Below, piece after piece: positions 5,304 to 6,186 of a DNA stretch of 6,186 bases; within the stretch, counting starts at the first letter, position 1; each line of letters opens with the position of its first letter. The stretch is from Candidatus Aminicenantota bacterium (GTDB taxonomy: Bacteria > Acidobacteriota > Aminicenantia > Aminicenantales > UBA8522), in contig DQHV01000383.1 in assembly GCA_003524335.1 (NCBI GenBank), positions 1-6,186 on the forward strand. Reading direction: 5' to 3'. The translations under genes were made by a program, and so were the position numbers. The notes beneath the pieces were generated by a model. That model saw only the letters and a program-made list of their open reading frames with translations, did no database searches and was not told where the DNA came from.

Positions 5304-6149
5304 ATGAGGAAAGTGATCAGCGCCTCCCGGCGGACCGACCTCGTCGCCTTTTTCCCGGACTGGCTGGCCGAAGTCATCCGGACGGAAAGGGCTGATGTCC
5401 TGGGACCGTCGGGCCGCGTCTATAGCGTCGACCTCAGCCCGGGAAACGTCCATACGTTCGTCCTCTGGTCGAAGAATTTTCGAAACCTCATCGAGAACCG
5501 AAGCAGGCTCAGGAATGGCCTCCGCAAATACGACCAGCTCTACTTCCATTTCACAATAACGGGGCTCGGCGGGACGCCGGCCGAAAGGGAAGTCCCCTCG
5601 CCCGAGGTCGCTCTCCAACAGCTCGAGCCGCTTCTCGCCCTGGCCGGGCGTCCAGAGCGCATCTCCCTGAGGTTCGACCCGGTGCTCTACTGGAACGATG
5701 GGGACGAAGTCAAGACCAACCTCAGGTACTTTGACAAACTGGCCGGGAGAGCCGCCGGATTGGGGATCCGGAGTATCCGCTTCAGCTTTGCCCAGTGGTA
5801 CGGAAAATCCAAGCGCCGGGCGGAGAAGCGGGGCTTCCCATACATGGACCCAACCCTTGAGGAAAAGCGGAACGATGCTTTTTATCTTTCCACGGTCGCC
5901 CGGTCACGCGGGCTGAACCTGTATGGCTGCAGCCAGGATTTCCTGGCCGATGTCCCGGGCATACTCCCCTCGGCCTGCATCGACGGCCGGCTCATCCAGG
6001 AAAGCCATCCGGAGGGCGCTCCCGTCTCGGTCACCAAGGACAGGACCCAGAGGCGCGAATGCCGCTGCACGGAGTCGGTGGACATCGGAAGCTACACCCA
6101 GACCTGTCCGCACAGCTGTGTGTACTGTTATGCCAACCCTAGACTTTAA
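5304..6149 (+). CDS. DUF1848 family protein with C-terminal CX3CX2C cysteine motif
   Basis: A 281-residue soluble protein of the DUF1848 family, recognised by its opening VISASRRTD, by LSPGNVHTFVLWSKN (44-58), by the Phe/Thr-rich strand FHFTITGLG (81-89), by ISLRFDPVLYW (120-130) and by its cysteine-rich end. No signal peptide or membrane helix is visible, so it is cytoplasmic. Cysteines are at 209, 225, 253, 255, 268, 272 and 275. The last three form C-PHS-C-VY-C, the spacing of radical SAM iron-sulfur sites, followed by YANP. The preceding C253-R-C255 could add a ligand. As known for the family, no activity is established that I can name; a TIM-barrel-like iron-sulfur or SAM-using enzyme is plausible from the motifs. 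The length appears full, with no frameshift. It is transcribed away from lptB from what looks like a shared symmetric promoter, and no cotranscribed partner is visible before the window ends. Confidence 0.88.
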   Translation: MRKVISASRRTDLVAFFPDWLAEVIRTERADVLGPSGRVYSVDLSPGNVHTFVLWSKNFRNLIENRSRLRNGLRKYDQLYFHFTITGLGGTPAEREVPSPEVALQQLEPLLALAGRPERISLRFDPVLYWNDGDEVKTNLRYFDKLAGRAAGLGIRSIRFSFAQWYGKSKRRAEKRGFPYMDPTLEEKRNDAFYLSTVARSRGLNLYGCSQDFLADVPGILPSACIDGRLIQESHPEGAPVSVTKDRTQRRECRCTESVDIGSYTQTCPHSCVYCYANPRL

Positions 6150-6161
6150 GACACGGTGAGA

Positions 6162-6180
6162 TAAGGTGACACTAACCTTA
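6162..6180. repeat. Short inverted repeat after the DUF1848 gene
   Basis: TAAGGT (6162-6167) and ACCTTA (6175-6180) are exact reverse complements around a 7-nt loop. The stem is only 6 bp with two G-C pairs, and no T run follows before the window ends, so a terminator role is doubtful. GGTGA also occurs twice (6155-6159 and 6165-6169), 10 bp apart. The remaining bases of 6150-6186 show no gene. Confidence 0.35.
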
Positions 6181-6186
6181 ATTCAG

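Noticed and set aside
1..6186. CRISPR array, insertion sequence, phage or toxin-antitoxin module
   Set aside because: No regularly spaced direct repeats, no transposase or integrase motifs, no paired small genes and no target-site duplications are visible.

Overview
The window looks like chromosomal DNA of a diderm (Gram-negative), fairly GC-rich bacterium. The lptB gene implies an outer membrane with lipopolysaccharide-type export. The fused kinase / formylglycine-enzyme-like / hydrolase protein and the CxxC zinc-ribbon N-termini are of a kind I associate with Acidobacteriota and Candidatus Aminicenantes. That placement is inferred from protein style, not from a marker gene. No mobile element, CRISPR array or phage gene is visible, and none of the genes looks broken.

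Layout from left to right. (1) A 1022-residue membrane Ser/Thr kinase (5-3073, +) has a cytoplasmic zinc ribbon and kinase, one membrane helix, and a large outside part made of a PEGA-like domain, a SUMF1/FGE-type domain and an alpha/beta hydrolase. (2) A tRNA-Val(CAC) gene lies on the minus strand (3077-3151), only 3 bp beyond the kinase stop and convergent with it, with its own promoter at 3160-3187. (3) A short intergenic stretch (3152-3304) holds that promoter, a weak terminator-like hairpin with a T run, and a near-consensus sigma70 promoter. The last is placed so that transcription should begin at or next to the ATG of the following gene. (4) A 397-residue protein (3305-4498, +) has a zinc ribbon, a very acidic low-complexity tract and a C-terminal pair of membrane helices resembling a shortened RDD domain. 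(5) lptB (4506-5231, -) converges on it with 7 bp between stop codons. (6) A compact intergenic region (5232-5303) appears to hold two divergent promoters with overlapping -10 elements and almost perfect two-fold symmetry. (7) A DUF1848-family protein (5304-6149, +) ends in a CX3CX2C cysteine motif. (8) The last 37 bases contain only a small inverted repeat.

The genes do not form one operon: transcription directions alternate and most units appear monocistronic. The kinase and the acidic protein share an N-terminal CX2CX10CX2C ribbon and both are membrane anchored, so a regulatory link is possible but unproven. The lptB product would power lipopolysaccharide extraction from the inner membrane with partners encoded elsewhere. 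I see no convincing new multi-gene defence or biosynthetic system. The best leads are the leaderless acidic RDD-like protein, the symmetric lptB/DUF1848 promoter, the outside enzyme domains of the kinase and the C-terminal cysteine motif of the DUF1848 protein.
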